Shown here: positions 55,055 through 63,598 of the stretch, piece by piece
How positions within the stretch are numbered: position 1 is the stretch's first letter
Layout of the letters: each line of letters opens with the position of its first letter
DNA from: Pseudobutyrivibrio sp. OR37
Lineage (GTDB): Bacteria > Bacillota > Clostridia > Lachnospirales > Lachnospiraceae
Direction of reading: 5' to 3'
NCBI RefSeq assembly: GCF_900113655.1
Contig: NZ_FOQF01000004.1
Span: 89,379 to 153,378 of the forward strand
Length of the DNA: 64,000 nucleotides
Program-made: the position numbers and the translations under genes
Notes under the pieces: model-generated
Told to the model about the DNA's origin: nothing
The model's input: the letters and a program-made list of their open reading frames with translations, nothing else
Database searches by the model: none

Positions 55055-55921
55055 TCAAAATACATTAACATAAATAATCTGAGTTGGATAATCCGATGAT
55101 GTCATATAACCAATAACTGAACCGTTAGGCTTTAAAATCATCAAAGTTGTATCCATTCCACCATTTGGGTTATTGAAATCACTTGGGTGTACAGATGCGT
55201 GATAAGGATACTTTACGCCATTAATAGTCATTGTATCCTTGAAGCCCCATCCATCGGCTGCGATGTATGCACTCCAAGATGCCTCGTCATTGTATGTACG
55301 AACTGTAAGACCACTTCTGCTGAGCACATCGTTCATAGAAGTATAGCCACTGGCACGCAGGTATGAATCCAATGCTTTAAAGTTCCAAGAATCACCATAT
55401 TCAGCGTAATAGCCTTCTGCCGAAGCTGAGTCATAATTGAGACCTGAACAATAATAAGGCATATTAAGCTCGAAAGTGTTGCCGTCATAAGAAAATAATG
55501 TTCTAGTTGGCATACTACCTCTTAAATCAATAAATCGCTGTATGTGAACACGTCCATCAGCGCTGTCTGCAAGTGTTATATCCGCCTGTGCTCTGTTCTC
55601 TTCAGTCCAAGCGCCGTGAGGGTCTTCGATACTACCATCGCCACCTTTTGAAACGGTGAGACCTAACAAATTCGCAGCCTGTTCAAGATTCATACTACCA
55701 ATCTGAGATGCGCTGTAATCTTTACCATTATAAGTGAATGTGTCCCCCTTGACCATCAGAGCAAACAACGCTGGGTCGTTAACTGTAGAAGTTGCAACAG
55801 CCTTAGCTTTCTTTGTTGACTTCTTTCCCTTTGCCTCAGATGTGATTGTGCTTGTAGCAACAAGACCCATAATCAAACAAAGCGATAATACTGCTGTAAA
55901 AATACGTTTAATCTTTCTCAT
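55055..55921 (-). CDS. Secreted protein of unknown function
   Basis: 288-residue exported protein with a signal peptide (about 1-30, ending SEAKG) and a Lys-rich stretch before a domain rich in Tyr, Ser and Asp. Notable pieces are NLEQAANLLGLTVSKGG, FELNMPYYCSGLNYDS and IIYVNVF. No catalytic motif or family recognised. It is monocistronic with its own promoter and lies beside the endoglucanase gene, so a surface or fibre-related role is possible but not shown. Confidence 0.7.
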   Translation of the reverse strand: MRKIKRIFTAVLSLCLIMGLVATSTITSEAKGKKSTKKAKAVATSTVNDPALFALMVKGDTFTYNGKDYSASQIGSMNLEQAANLLGLTVSKGGDGSIEDPHGAWTEENRAQADITLADSADGRVHIQRFIDLRGSMPTRTLFSYDGNTFELNMPYYCSGLNYDSASAEGYYAEYGDSWNFKALDSYLRASGYTSMNDVLSRSGLTVRTYNDEASWSAYIAADGWGFKDTMTINGVKYPYHASVHPSDFNNPNGGMDTTLMILKPNGSVIGYMTSSDYPTQIIYVNVF

Positions 55922-56005
55922 ATTAAAATCCTTTCCGGTCGTTTAGACCTTTAAAATCTTATCGTTATAAAGATTTATATTATACATAAGCAATTAAGTA
56001 ATGTT

Positions 56006-56035
56006 ATTTTAATCCCTGCGAACACAATATGTCAA
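56006..56035 (-). promoter_or_regulatory. Promoter of the secreted 288-residue protein
   Basis: Minus-strand -35 TTGACA (56030-56035), 18-base spacer, -10 TAAAAT (56006-56011). Confidence 0.65.
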
Positions 56036-56169
56036 CTTACGTATAACGCTTTGCATTTCTATCCTAATAAAAATATCAATATTACATCATTTTTCTGATA
56101 TTTATAATCACAAAAAATTACTGCTTGTAGTAAAATGGTACATGCAAAATACAACCTAGGAGAACTTAT

Positions 56170-56907
56170 ATGAAAAAGAATAAAAGAAGAAAACGAAAAA
56201 GAATTATCTCAGTCACACTAATTATAGTAGCATTGTTATTAATTATCGGATGCGCTGTATATATTGGCTACAACAAAGTGGTGCAGTCGTCTGAATCTAG
56301 TGTTTCTAATTCAAGTGTTACAAATCCAGCAGATTCTAATTCAAGCGACACAAAATCAGATGCCTCTGAATCAGGCCAAGTTAGCACAAATAGCTCTACA
56401 GCAAGCACAGATTTTAAACTTTCAGATGATTTAGCTGGAGCAATTGCTCTAATCGCTCAAAGCTACAATGAATTTGATTCAACTTCAGTAGAAGGTGAAG
56501 CTTGGCAAGAGTTCTTTACTAGTCATTTTTTAATGAACTCACATTATGGCTTCGAATATCTTAATGACCTAACAGAAAAAAACTCAAATATAATTGATGA
56601 AGAACAGGCTGAGTATATGTCTTATTCTCTTACTGGTGTCAAATCAGATTTTACATTTGCTGAACCTTTAGATTACAATAATGCTTCCTCATTCCTTAAT
56701 GATGTATATGTAGAAAACTACACTTCAGAACCAATTGATGACGGGGTGCTTATTCATGCAGTCATCACTACTACCGAACAAACACTTGAAAATGATGACG
56801 TAATAGTATCCAATGTTTCTTACAATGTAGACGTAAAGCTCATCACCAACCCTTCAAGCTGTTTTGATGGATATAGCATTTACTCTCTTGAATGCATTCA
56901 GCAATAA
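56170..56907 (+). CDS. Membrane-anchored protein of unknown function
   Basis: 245-residue protein with a very basic cytoplasmic N-terminus (MKKNKRRKRKR), one membrane segment (about 13-34) and a Ser/Asn/Asp/Thr-rich spacer (about 40-80) before an acidic extracellular domain of about 160 residues. The domain is strand-rich towards the end (VIVSNVSYNVDVKLI). No family recognised. It ends at a plus-strand terminator and converges on the C39-like remnant. Confidence 0.7.
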   Translation: MKKNKRRKRKRIISVTLIIVALLLIIGCAVYIGYNKVVQSSESSVSNSSVTNPADSNSSDTKSDASESGQVSTNSSTASTDFKLSDDLAGAIALIAQSYNEFDSTSVEGEAWQEFFTSHFLMNSHYGFEYLNDLTEKNSNIIDEEQAEYMSYSLTGVKSDFTFAEPLDYNNASSFLNDVYVENYTSEPIDDGVLIHAVITTTEQTLENDDVIVSNVSYNVDVKLITNPSSCFDGYSIYSLECIQQ

Positions 56908-56908
56908 T

Positions 56909-56943
56909 AAAAAATGGAGGAATTTAAGGTTCCTCCATTTTGT
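56909..56943 (+). terminator. Terminator after the 245-residue gene
   Basis: AAAATGGAGGA / TCCTCCATTTT stem followed by a T-rich tract on the plus strand. Confidence 0.85.
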
Positions 56944-56952
56944 TTCTATAAT

Positions 56953-57114
56953 CTAATTACTATATTTCCATATCCCTTTCATCTGCGAAACTAATACAGC
57001 AACATCCCAATGTTTTTTACTGTTTTGAGGACTATTAGGATCATTTACTATTATCTTACCATTAGAATCTATTCCAGCTAACACAATATAATGACCAGAT
57101 TTTGTAAAGTCTTA
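56953..57114 (-). pseudogene. Remnant of a C39-like peptidase (C-terminal end only)
   Basis: After the histidine kinase stop (TAATAA) the same frame continues for about 50 codons to a TAG at 56953 and reads TKSGHYIVLAGIDSNGKIIV and NDPNSPQNSKKHWD. The GHYIVLAG His and the NDP Asp are typical of the C-terminal half of C39-like (C39_2) cysteine peptidases. There is no start codon, no SD and no N-terminal half with the Cys, so this is a truncated gene end. It marks an old recombination junction beside the kinase. Confidence 0.7.
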
Positions 57115-57990
57115 TTAAAAATTTACTTCTATAATAAGCTTGCCATCCTCATAATCTGCTTTGACACTGCAGTTCATTCGTTCAGCAAATATTTTAACTA
57201 TTGATAGTCCCAGTCCTGTCGAATTGCTGCGTGCATTTTCAACAGTAAAAAATCTGTCAAAGAGCTTGTGTACATCTACAGTAGATAGCTTTGCAGAAGA
57301 ATTACAAAACATAAGTCTGGCATCATCAGTAAGAGTTATTTTAAGATCTCCATCACTATATTTAATGGCATTGCTGAAAAGATTGTTCATTATCCTTTCC
57401 ACATAAGTCGGATAAAGCCTTCGAACTATCTTTTCTTCTGAAATGTTTATATCTGGTTCTATTCCCCTTGCTTTCAGCGCAGGATAATAATTCATAATGC
57501 AATCTTCAAGAACCCTACCGATATTTACATCCTGTTTTTCTTCTGTTATTTCTCCTCCGGTTATGATTGAGTATTCAAAGAGCTCCTCGGTGAGCTTTTT
57601 CATATGGTCTACTCTGCCACTTATTATTTCCAGATACTTCTCCATCTCTGGACTTTTATCCTGCCTATTCGCAAGCTCTAGGTAACCACTTATAGCAGTC
57701 AGTGGTGTTCGTAGGTCATGCGAAATATTGGTGATAGCTGTTCGTATATCATGATCACCATTTTCATATTTGTTATAGGAATCTCTCAGCTTTACTATGG
57801 TCCTGTTCAAAACTATTGCAAGTCTTCTAACATCCTTGTCCCTGCTTGAAACACTCAACACTGTATTGGTATGAAGACTAGCTTTTTCCTCATAATCTTC
57901 GCTTAACTCCCTTAAGGAAAGTTTCATTGCTGCAATTTTCATAATCAGGAAAACTATTATGATAAGACAGATTATTAGCAGATATTTCAT
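57115..57990 (-). CDS. Sensor histidine kinase
   Basis: 291-residue kinase with a single N-terminal membrane segment (3-20) and almost no extracellular part. His91 lies in TNISHDLRTPLTAISGY; the ATP domain shows NNLFSNAIKYS and STGLGLSIVKIFAE. Such short kinases usually sense through a partner membrane protein, here plausibly the ABC permeases (inference). It is the last gene of the cluster, although its regulator is the first. Confidence 0.92.
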   Translation of the reverse strand: MKYLLIICLIIIVFLIMKIAAMKLSLRELSEDYEEKASLHTNTVLSVSSRDKDVRRLAIVLNRTIVKLRDSYNKYENGDHDIRTAITNISHDLRTPLTAISGYLELANRQDKSPEMEKYLEIISGRVDHMKKLTEELFEYSIITGGEITEEKQDVNIGRVLEDCIMNYYPALKARGIEPDINISEEKIVRRLYPTYVERIMNNLFSNAIKYSDGDLKITLTDDARLMFCNSSAKLSTVDVHKLFDRFFTVENARSNSTGLGLSIVKIFAERMNCSVKADYEDGKLIIEVNF

Positions 57991-58017
57991 ATATTAACAA
58001 CTCCCGGATTATAATTC

Positions 58018-59301
58018 TTAATACTCAATTGGATCGATTGGAGTAACCTCATAGTAACATATTAACGCATCATAACGGTCTGTATAAATCATCGAAGTCC
58101 TATGGCATTTTCCAATATTCCATGATGGAGAATAACCTTCTCCAATAAGCCCTGTAAAAACATAGTTGTGAAGCTTTTTGTAAACACTACTATTTTCATC
58201 TGTCACCTTAGAAAAATCAAGGCAGTAAGTTCCATTTTTCATAAACTTTGCCTGATAGGCTATTGGGTCATCAGTGCAAAAATAATGGTCTGCTCTTTCG
58301 TATTTATCTTCATAAGTCCCAGCGGTATGAATATTTACCTTTCCTTCGTAGAATCCTGTTCCAATGCAGTAATAGCTTCCATCAAAAAGATCGTTTATAT
58401 TATCACCCATAGTATTATCGTCTTCTGCTGGTAAAACACTTGAACCACCTTTCATTACATGGGCATTGTGACCAGTGATTACCACCTGGCGGTAGCCTCG
58501 CTCATTTTCAAGAGCAGAATAATCTTTTAGAAGCTGTGCCATCTGAAGGTCTCTGTTTGTGGCAAATTCATCAGGTTCTTCATCGAAATTTGGCGCGTCT
58601 ATATTTAAAACAATACATTTAGCAACAATGGCAAGCTGATTAGCCTTAAAATCTTTTTCCGAAGAAAGGCGTTTTTGAAGCTCTACGAAAAATTCTCTGT
58701 CATTCTTGTAATCATCTGAAGATCTTATATTAAACGATAATATCTTTTCTTTTTCCGCTTCTGTAAGAGGAGTATCTTCATTGCTACAGAGCTGCTGCAA
58801 ATAATAAACCCCAGTCTGTGCTCCCTGAATATCAACTCCATAAAACATCAGTGATTCTTCATAAGGAACTGTTTGGTTGTAGTCCTTCATCCACTGTAAA
58901 AGCTCAACCATCTCAGGAGTATCGTAAAGGGGATAAGATTGTTTGCCTATTGTTTCAACAAGATTTGAATCTTCATCATGTATAGCATCATTTATCATCG
59001 CAGCATCGCCAGTTGCCATCTCAAAGCAGATGCACCTACCATGTCCACCATTTACTACTTTTTCAAGTACATCTCTTTTAACCAACTGAAATTCACGATT
59101 CCCATGAGTAGCCTCTCCGATTCCCACTACCCTCACATCGCTTGGAATCTCTAGCTCCTCAAAACTCTGTGCAACCTTATCTATTTCCTCTAGCTTTTTT
59201 TCTGCTGAAAAAGCCTTCGTACACTTAAATCCCGCAAGCATTGCAATAAACATAGCTGATAAGAATACACTTGCAATGAAGATATATTTGTATCTTTTCA
59301 C
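58018..59301 (-). CDS. Erythromycin esterase-family protein, exported
   Basis: About 427 residues with one N-terminal membrane or signal segment (KYIFIASVFLSAMFIAMLAG) and an Ere-family domain: GIGEATHGN (catalytic His), CICFEMATGD (Glu) and ITGHNAHV (His). Known members hydrolyse macrolide lactones, but many homologues do not. The ATG at 59319 has no SD; a GTG at 59301 follows GAGAGGAG and is preferred. It lies between the ABC permeases and the kinase, and is likely outward-facing, unlike classical cytosolic Ere enzymes. Confidence 0.85.
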   Translation of the reverse strand: MKRYKYIFIASVFLSAMFIAMLAGFKCTKAFSAEKKLEEIDKVAQSFEELEIPSDVRVVGIGEATHGNREFQLVKRDVLEKVVNGGHGRCICFEMATGDAAMINDAIHDEDSNLVETIGKQSYPLYDTPEMVELLQWMKDYNQTVPYEESLMFYGVDIQGAQTGVYYLQQLCSNEDTPLTEAEKEKILSFNIRSSDDYKNDREFFVELQKRLSSEKDFKANQLAIVAKCIVLNIDAPNFDEEPDEFATNRDLQMAQLLKDYSALENERGYRQVVITGHNAHVMKGGSSVLPAEDDNTMGDNINDLFDGSYYCIGTGFYEGKVNIHTAGTYEDKYERADHYFCTDDPIAYQAKFMKNGTYCLDFSKVTDENSSVYKKLHNYVFTGLIGEGYSPSWNIGKCHRTSMIYTDRYDALICYYEVTPIDPIEY

Positions 59302-59332
59302 TTTTCGAACTCCTCTCATATGGATGTATTTG

Positions 59333-60076
59333 TCATTTTATATCTCTCTTGTTAATGCCAAGTGTACCTAGTAAAACAGTAACTATTATTATTGAAAGAG
59401 AAATAATTATCAGCACACCATATCCTGGATTATTTCTTTTATCAGCCATTCCAATCATATTAATCCACTGCCCCATGGTAGAAATATTGTATATAATTCT
59501 TCCAATAACAAATGAGTTACCTTTTAATACAAATACAAGCAAAAGATTACCAATCATCACTATATTATCTGTCAAATACAAGATAAGAAATGCTAATATA
59601 GCAACAAGCACTGTCTTTTTCACACGCATGGCAATCATTTCCAATACTGAAATATATGCGGCAATAGACAGGAACATAATGAAACTCTTAGTCAACAATT
59701 CTACGCTTATTTTTGCGCCACCAACTATACCCGCTATAAAATAGCATGCTTCCATGATAGCTAAAGAAGTAATGTGAGAAAAAAGAATTCCCAAGTAAAT
59801 TTCCTTCTGTGAAAAGCCTGCAATAAGCTTATTTCTAATAGTGCCGTCACGATATTCTGCATTTGTATTTAATGGAACAAATATTGTGAAATAGGCCATC
59901 ATTGCGAGACTTATAAAAATCATTCTTCCGTCGCATCCCATTTTTTCAAATCTTTCTGACATGCCAATCGTATTTGCGGTAAATACAAAGGTCACAACAA
60001 TTGCAATAATGCATCCCAGTATATATATCCAATTTTTTAATATTCTGTGCATATTAGCTCTATATATGTTTTTCAT
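59333..60076 (-). CDS. ABC-2 type permease, second
   Basis: 247-residue membrane protein with six hydrophobic helices and the EYRDGTIRNKLIAGF stretch seen in lantibiotic-immunity/bacitracin-type ABC-2 permeases. A paralogue of the upstream permease (shared DGxIRNKxI motif). GGAG precedes the ATG. Partner of the ATPase at 60841-61770. Confidence 0.88.
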   Translation of the reverse strand: MKNIYRANMHRILKNWIYILGCIIAIVVTFVFTANTIGMSERFEKMGCDGRMIFISLAMMAYFTIFVPLNTNAEYRDGTIRNKLIAGFSQKEIYLGILFSHITSLAIMEACYFIAGIVGGAKISVELLTKSFIMFLSIAAYISVLEMIAMRVKKTVLVAILAFLILYLTDNIVMIGNLLLVFVLKGNSFVIGRIIYNISTMGQWINMIGMADKRNNPGYGVLIIISLSIIIVTVLLGTLGINKRDIK

Positions 60077-60095
60077 TTTTTTCTCCGTCTAAATA

Positions 60096-60863
60096 TTATC
60101 GAATTTCTTTTTTAGTAAACACTATGACACCGACGACTACAGAAATAACCACCAGTCCGGTGCATCCAACAATATAACTTAAACTATCCCAATGTGGCTC
60201 ATCTAATAGATATGAATATGGAATATATCTGTCTATAAACTTATATAATTCCAGCTTTGTCCCTGTAAGCATACAGTTTCCCTTATCTGGATAAAGCTTA
60301 TCCAGCACATGGGTCCCCAACATCTTTAGCAAAAATGCTACTGCAAGGCCTGCAACATAAGAGATTTTACTTCCGCCCATAATCATGATCAAAGCTGTGG
60401 AAAATGCTCCTATAGACATGCATGCTAAAGTTATCACAATCCAGTAATCCGCAATCTCAGGTATAGAGAAATCCATGAAGCCCTTGGATAATATTGGCAT
60501 GACTATCATTGAAGATACAAAGGCTACAATTGTCAACAATGCTCCTTGAAGCATTCCACATATTACTGCCGAAAGGAATGCATCATATCGTTTAACTCCT
60601 GATATGAATTTATTTCGAATACAACCGTCTTCAAAATCTCTTTGTGTAATAAAAAGCGTTGATATAGTAACAATAAAAGCTGCTACTGAAGGATACAAAA
60701 ATGCAATCTCATCCGATGCTACCTGTCCCTCACTCAAAAAAACTGTCAACGCCCAGATTAGAAGACTTGCAATTAACTGGTATATAAATATGATAAAAAT
60801 CACCACATAAAAGCTGCGGCTAAAAAAAATCCTTCTTGAATCAGCATACAGATTTCTGAACAT
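60096..60863 (-). CDS. ABC-2 type permease, first
   Basis: 255-residue membrane protein with about six helices and the QRDFEDGCIRNKFISG motif shared with its neighbour. The frame opens at 60914, but GGGAGG lies eight bases before the ATG at 60863, giving a 23-base overlap with the ATPase gene. The two permeases and ATPase form one exporter of the LanFEG/BcrAB style (family-level call). Confidence 0.88.
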   Translation of the reverse strand: MFRNLYADSRRIFFSRSFYVVIFIIFIYQLIASLLIWALTVFLSEGQVASDEIAFLYPSVAAFIVTISTLFITQRDFEDGCIRNKFISGVKRYDAFLSAVICGMLQGALLTIVAFVSSMIVMPILSKGFMDFSIPEIADYWIVITLACMSIGAFSTALIMIMGGSKISYVAGLAVAFLLKMLGTHVLDKLYPDKGNCMLTGTKLELYKFIDRYIPYSYLLDEPHWDSLSYIVGCTGLVVISVVVGVIVFTKKEIR

Positions 60864-61770
60864 CTTCTTTGCCTCCCAATAATGAAAGATAAAATGCCTC
60901 AAGGCTCTCATCATGCTCTTCCATTGTTATTATTGTGCATCCGACATTATCACAATCTTTTGCTATTGTGGAGAAATTAAGCTCGGAATATACATCAGCA
61001 GTATTGTTACTTATAACCTTATACTCTATTCCTTTTTCTTCCATAATCTTAGTCAAAAGCCCTACATCACTGACTTTCATGCGGACCGATTTACGACATT
61101 CATTCTTCAGTTCATTACTACTCATCTGACGAACGATATGCCCGTTGTCGATAAATCCGTAGTTAGTTGCTATCTTTGAAAGTTCATCTAAAATGTGGCT
61201 TGATATAAGAAATGTAATTCCTCGCTCTCTGTTGAGTTTAAGAATAAGCTCTCTTATTTCAATTATGCCCTGAGGATCAAGACCATTGATAGGCTCATCA
61301 AGAATTATAAAATCAGGATTGCCACATAAAGCGACTGCTATTCCAAGGCGCTGACGCATTCCAAGTGAGAAATTTCTTGCCTTCTTTTTCCCGGTATCAG
61401 CAAGCCCTACAAGACTTAGTAACTCATCAACATTACCAAAGTCTGGAAGGCCTAACATAAGACACTGCTGTATCAGATTATCCCTTGCAGTCATGTCTTT
61501 ATATATTGCAGGGGCCTCAACAACTGCTCCTACTCTACGTCTTGCTTTAGAAATATCTGGATCATCAGCAGTTTTTCCTAAAAGCTCATAGAATCCACTA
61601 CTAGGTTTCTGAAGGCCACACATAATCCTTATGAGAGTTGTCTTGCCGGCTCCGTTTTTTCCAACGAAACCATAAATAGCTCCCTTTGGAATTTCCATAT
61701 TTACATCTGAAAGAGCGGTATACTTTCCATATTTTTTACTTATTCCATTTGCTTTAAAAACATATTCCAT
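60841..61770 (-). CDS. ABC transporter ATPase (BcrA/LanF type)
   Basis: 309-residue ATPase: Walker A GKNGAGKTT near 38-46, signature NFSLGMRQRLGIA, Walker B FIILDEPINGLDPQG and switch His in ISSHILDEL, with a C-terminal regulatory extension. The SLGMRQRLG signature and ISKKYGKYTALSDV start are typical of self-resistance exporters for bacitracin or lantibiotics. First gene after the regulator's terminator. Confidence 0.93.
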   Translation of the reverse strand: MEYVFKANGISKKYGKYTALSDVNMEIPKGAIYGFVGKNGAGKTTLIRIMCGLQKPSSGFYELLGKTADDPDISKARRRVGAVVEAPAIYKDMTARDNLIQQCLMLGLPDFGNVDELLSLVGLADTGKKKARNFSLGMRQRLGIAVALCGNPDFIILDEPINGLDPQGIIEIRELILKLNRERGITFLISSHILDELSKIATNYGFIDNGHIVRQMSSNELKNECRKSVRMKVSDVGLLTKIMEEKGIEYKVISNNTADVYSELNFSTIAKDCDNVGCTIITMEEHDESLEAFYLSLLGGKEDVQKSVC

Positions 61771-61839
61771 AAACTTTTCCTTTCAACTCATTTTCTGCAA
61801 GTAAGCTTCAAATGGGTTCTGTTTTTCTCCAATCTTTAC

Positions 61840-61869
61840 TGTATATAAAAAATACCACCTTCTGGTCAA
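61840..61869 (-). promoter_or_regulatory. Possible promoter of the ABC exporter genes
   Basis: Minus-strand -35 TTGACC (61864-61869), 18-base spacer, weak -10 TATACA (61840-61845), overlapping the regulator's terminator hairpin. Tandem CGTCAAGAT repeats (61887-61895, 61898-61906) lie just upstream with an 11-bp period. Confidence 0.4.
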
Positions 61870-61880
61870 GAAAGTGGTAT
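61849..61880 (-). terminator. Terminator after the response regulator gene
   Basis: ATACCACTTT / AAGGTGGTAT stem followed by six T residues on the minus strand. It separates the regulator gene from the exporter genes. Confidence 0.75.
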
Positions 61881-61899
61881 AGAGAACGTCAAGATATCG

Positions 61900-62589
61900 T
61901 CAAGATGCATGGAATTGAAAACCAATTCCGTAAATCGCCTCAATGTGGTCTATGTTATCTACCTGCTGAAGTTTTTTCCTGACATTGCAGATATGCTGTT
62001 TTAAAGATCTTTCTGTACAATCAGGTGTTGACACACTTATTCGGTCTAGAATAGTACTACGTCCTATTGGCCTATTAGGATTTAGCATAAGAATATTCAA
62101 AATAGCTGATTCCGTCCTAGTGAGATTAATCTCTTGTTCGCCTATAGACACTGTCATAAGATTCGTATCTAAACTAATATCTCCGACCTTAACTATTCCT
62201 TCCTCTAATGAAGATGCATTTCCCGTATTTGTGCCCATAAGTCTCAGATGAGCTTCAATCCTTGCGAGTAACTCTGCCAGTGCAAATGGCTTAGTAACAT
62301 AATCACAAGCACCCTTTTTCAGAAGATTTATTTTACTGTCAATGTCAGATTTGGCGCTTAATACTATGGTAAGAATTCCATTGAATCTAGTAATGAGTTC
62401 CTCTCCCGATAACCCTGGGAGCATTAAATCGAGAAGTATTATGTCTGGTCTTCCCTTCTCTAATAGCATAAGAGCTTCTGTCCCTGAGTATGCCCTGGTA
62501 ACGATGTAGGATTCAAGCTCAAGCGCTTCCTGTAGCATATTTCCTATATTTACATCATCTTCAACAATCATTACTTTATAGCTACTCAT
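61900..62589 (-). CDS. OmpR-family response regulator
   Basis: 229-residue regulator: receiver domain with acidic pair EDD (10-12), phospho-acceptor Asp54 in LLDLMLPG, and Lys in VTKPFALAEL; then an OmpR-type winged helix (LTRTESAILNILMLNPNRPI, HICNVRKKLQ). It begins the cluster that ends with the histidine kinase. GGGGG precedes the ATG. It likely controls the exporter and the Ere-like gene. Confidence 0.93.
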   Translation of the reverse strand: MSSYKVMIVEDDVNIGNMLQEALELESYIVTRAYSGTEALMLLEKGRPDIILLDLMLPGLSGEELITRFNGILTIVLSAKSDIDSKINLLKKGACDYVTKPFALAELLARIEAHLRLMGTNTGNASSLEEGIVKVGDISLDTNLMTVSIGEQEINLTRTESAILNILMLNPNRPIGRSTILDRISVSTPDCTERSLKQHICNVRKKLQQVDNIDHIEAIYGIGFQFHAS

Positions 62590-62701
62590 TCAATAAGCCC
62601 CCTAATTTTAGTCTAATTTTCCATGAATGGTACATACTTTTTACATTTTATTCGAAGTAGCACCTTCGTGCAAGTATACTTCCTTCATTTATTTAATCTC
62701 T

Positions 62702-62744
62702 ATAATGCTTCCCTTACCAGTCTTGTGATACTCACTGATACTCA
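62702..62744 (-). promoter_or_regulatory. Response-regulator promoter with tandem 9-bp repeats
   Basis: On the minus strand TGAGTATCA occurs twice (62736-62744 and 62726-62734), one 10-bp helical turn apart. About 18 bases downstream lies a -10 candidate CATTAT (62702-62707), so the repeats occupy the -35 zone. This is the layout of OmpR/PhoB-type activation and suggests autoregulation. Confidence 0.5.
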
Positions 62745-62756
62745 TTTTCTGTAAAT

Positions 62757-62796
62757 AAAAAAAAGCGCTGAATCAATGAAGATTCAACGCTTCTTA
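62757..62796 (-). terminator. Terminator of the rRNA/tRNA transcript
   Basis: AAGCGTTGAATC / GATTCAGCGCTT stem followed by eight T residues on the minus strand, just after tRNA-Arg. Confidence 0.92.
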
Positions 62797-62809
62797 AAAA
62801 ATTATTTAG

Positions 62810-62883
62810 CGTGCGTGAGAGGATTCGAACCCCCGACACCTTGGTCCGTAGCCAAGTGCTCTATCCAGCTGAGCTACACACAC
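62810..62883 (-). tRNA. tRNA-Arg (ACG)
   Basis: Cloverleaf on the minus strand: acceptor GTGTGTG/CACGCAC, anticodon loop CTACGGA, T loop TTCGAAT. CCA not encoded. Last tRNA of the array. Confidence 0.96.
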
Positions 62884-62911
62884 ATATTATAAAATTACTA
62901 AAAAGTAAAAA

Positions 62912-62995
62912 TGCCGTAGACCGGAATCGAACCGGTACGATGTCGCCACCACGGGATTTTAAGTCCCGCGCGTCTGCCAGTTCCGCCACTACGGC
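62912..62995 (-). tRNA. tRNA-Leu (TAA)
   Basis: Class II tRNA of 84 bases with long variable arm; acceptor GCCGTAG/CTACGGC, anticodon loop CTTAAAA. CCA not encoded. Confidence 0.96.
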
Positions 62996-63011
62996 ATAGC
63001 CAAAAGGCTAG

Positions 63012-63084
63012 TGGGACCTACAGGGCTCGAACCTGTGACCCTCTGCTTGTAAGGCAGATGCTCTCCCAGCTGAGCTAAGATCCC
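63012..63084 (-). tRNA. tRNA-Val (TAC)
   Basis: Acceptor GGGATCT/AGGTCCC, anticodon loop TTACAAG, T loop TTCGAGC. CCA not encoded. Confidence 0.96.
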
Positions 63085-63109
63085 ATGGGAACAATATTAA
63101 GATTTTGAA

Positions 63110-63183
63110 CGACCCCAGAGGGACTTGAACCCTCGACCTCCGCCGTGACAGGGCGGCGCTCTAACCAACTGAGCCATGAGGCC
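63110..63183 (-). tRNA. tRNA-Asp (GTC)
   Basis: Acceptor GGCCTCA/TGGGGTC, anticodon loop CTGTCAC, T loop TTCAAGT. Discriminator G. CCA not encoded. Confidence 0.96.
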
Positions 63184-63205
63184 ATATTAAAAATATTATA
63201 GAAAG

Positions 63206-63279
63206 TGGACCCTCAGGGACTCGAACCCTGGACCGACCGGTTATGAGCCGGTTGCTCTAACCAACTGAGCTAAAGGTCC
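63206..63279 (-). tRNA. tRNA-Met (CAT), elongator type
   Basis: Acceptor GGACCTT/AGGGTCC, anticodon loop CTCATAA. The paired first base and GGACCTTTAGCTCAG start fit elongator Met rather than initiator; a lysidine-modified Ile isoacceptor is less likely. Confidence 0.9.
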
Positions 63280-63344
63280 ATATCGTAAAACAAACAAGCA
63301 AGACCTTTACAAAAAAAATTGGCCTCTTTCCATTTTTGAAAAAA

Positions 63345-63417
63345 AGCCGATGATCGGACTCGAACCGATAACCTGCTGATTACAAATCAGCTGCTCTGCC
63401 AATTGAGCCACATCGGC
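63345..63417 (-). tRNA. tRNA-Thr (TGT)
   Basis: Acceptor GCCGATG/CATCGGC, anticodon loop TTTGTAA, T loop TTCGAGT. CCA not encoded. Confidence 0.96.
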
Positions 63418-63439
63418 TTAAAATGTTGCCTTAGGCAAG

Positions 63440-63511
63440 TGACTCCGACGGGAATCGAACCCGTGTTACCGCCGTGAAAGGGCGATGTCTTAACCGCTTG
63501 ACCACGGAGCC
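63440..63511 (-). tRNA. tRNA-Glu (TTC)
   Basis: Acceptor GGCTCCG/CGGAGTC, anticodon loop CTTTCAC, T loop TTCGATT. CCA not encoded. Confidence 0.96.
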
Positions 63512-63598
63512 ATAAAAATATCTGACCACTAGACGCCTTTTCTTTAGCGACTGAATCATATTATCACAAACTATGAAGTTTTTCAATAGTTTTATGAA

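Noticed and set aside
63512..63598. 5S rRNA in the gap between tRNA-Glu and tRNA-Asn
   Set aside because: The 87-base gap is AT-rich, too short for 5S rRNA and lacks its conserved sequences.
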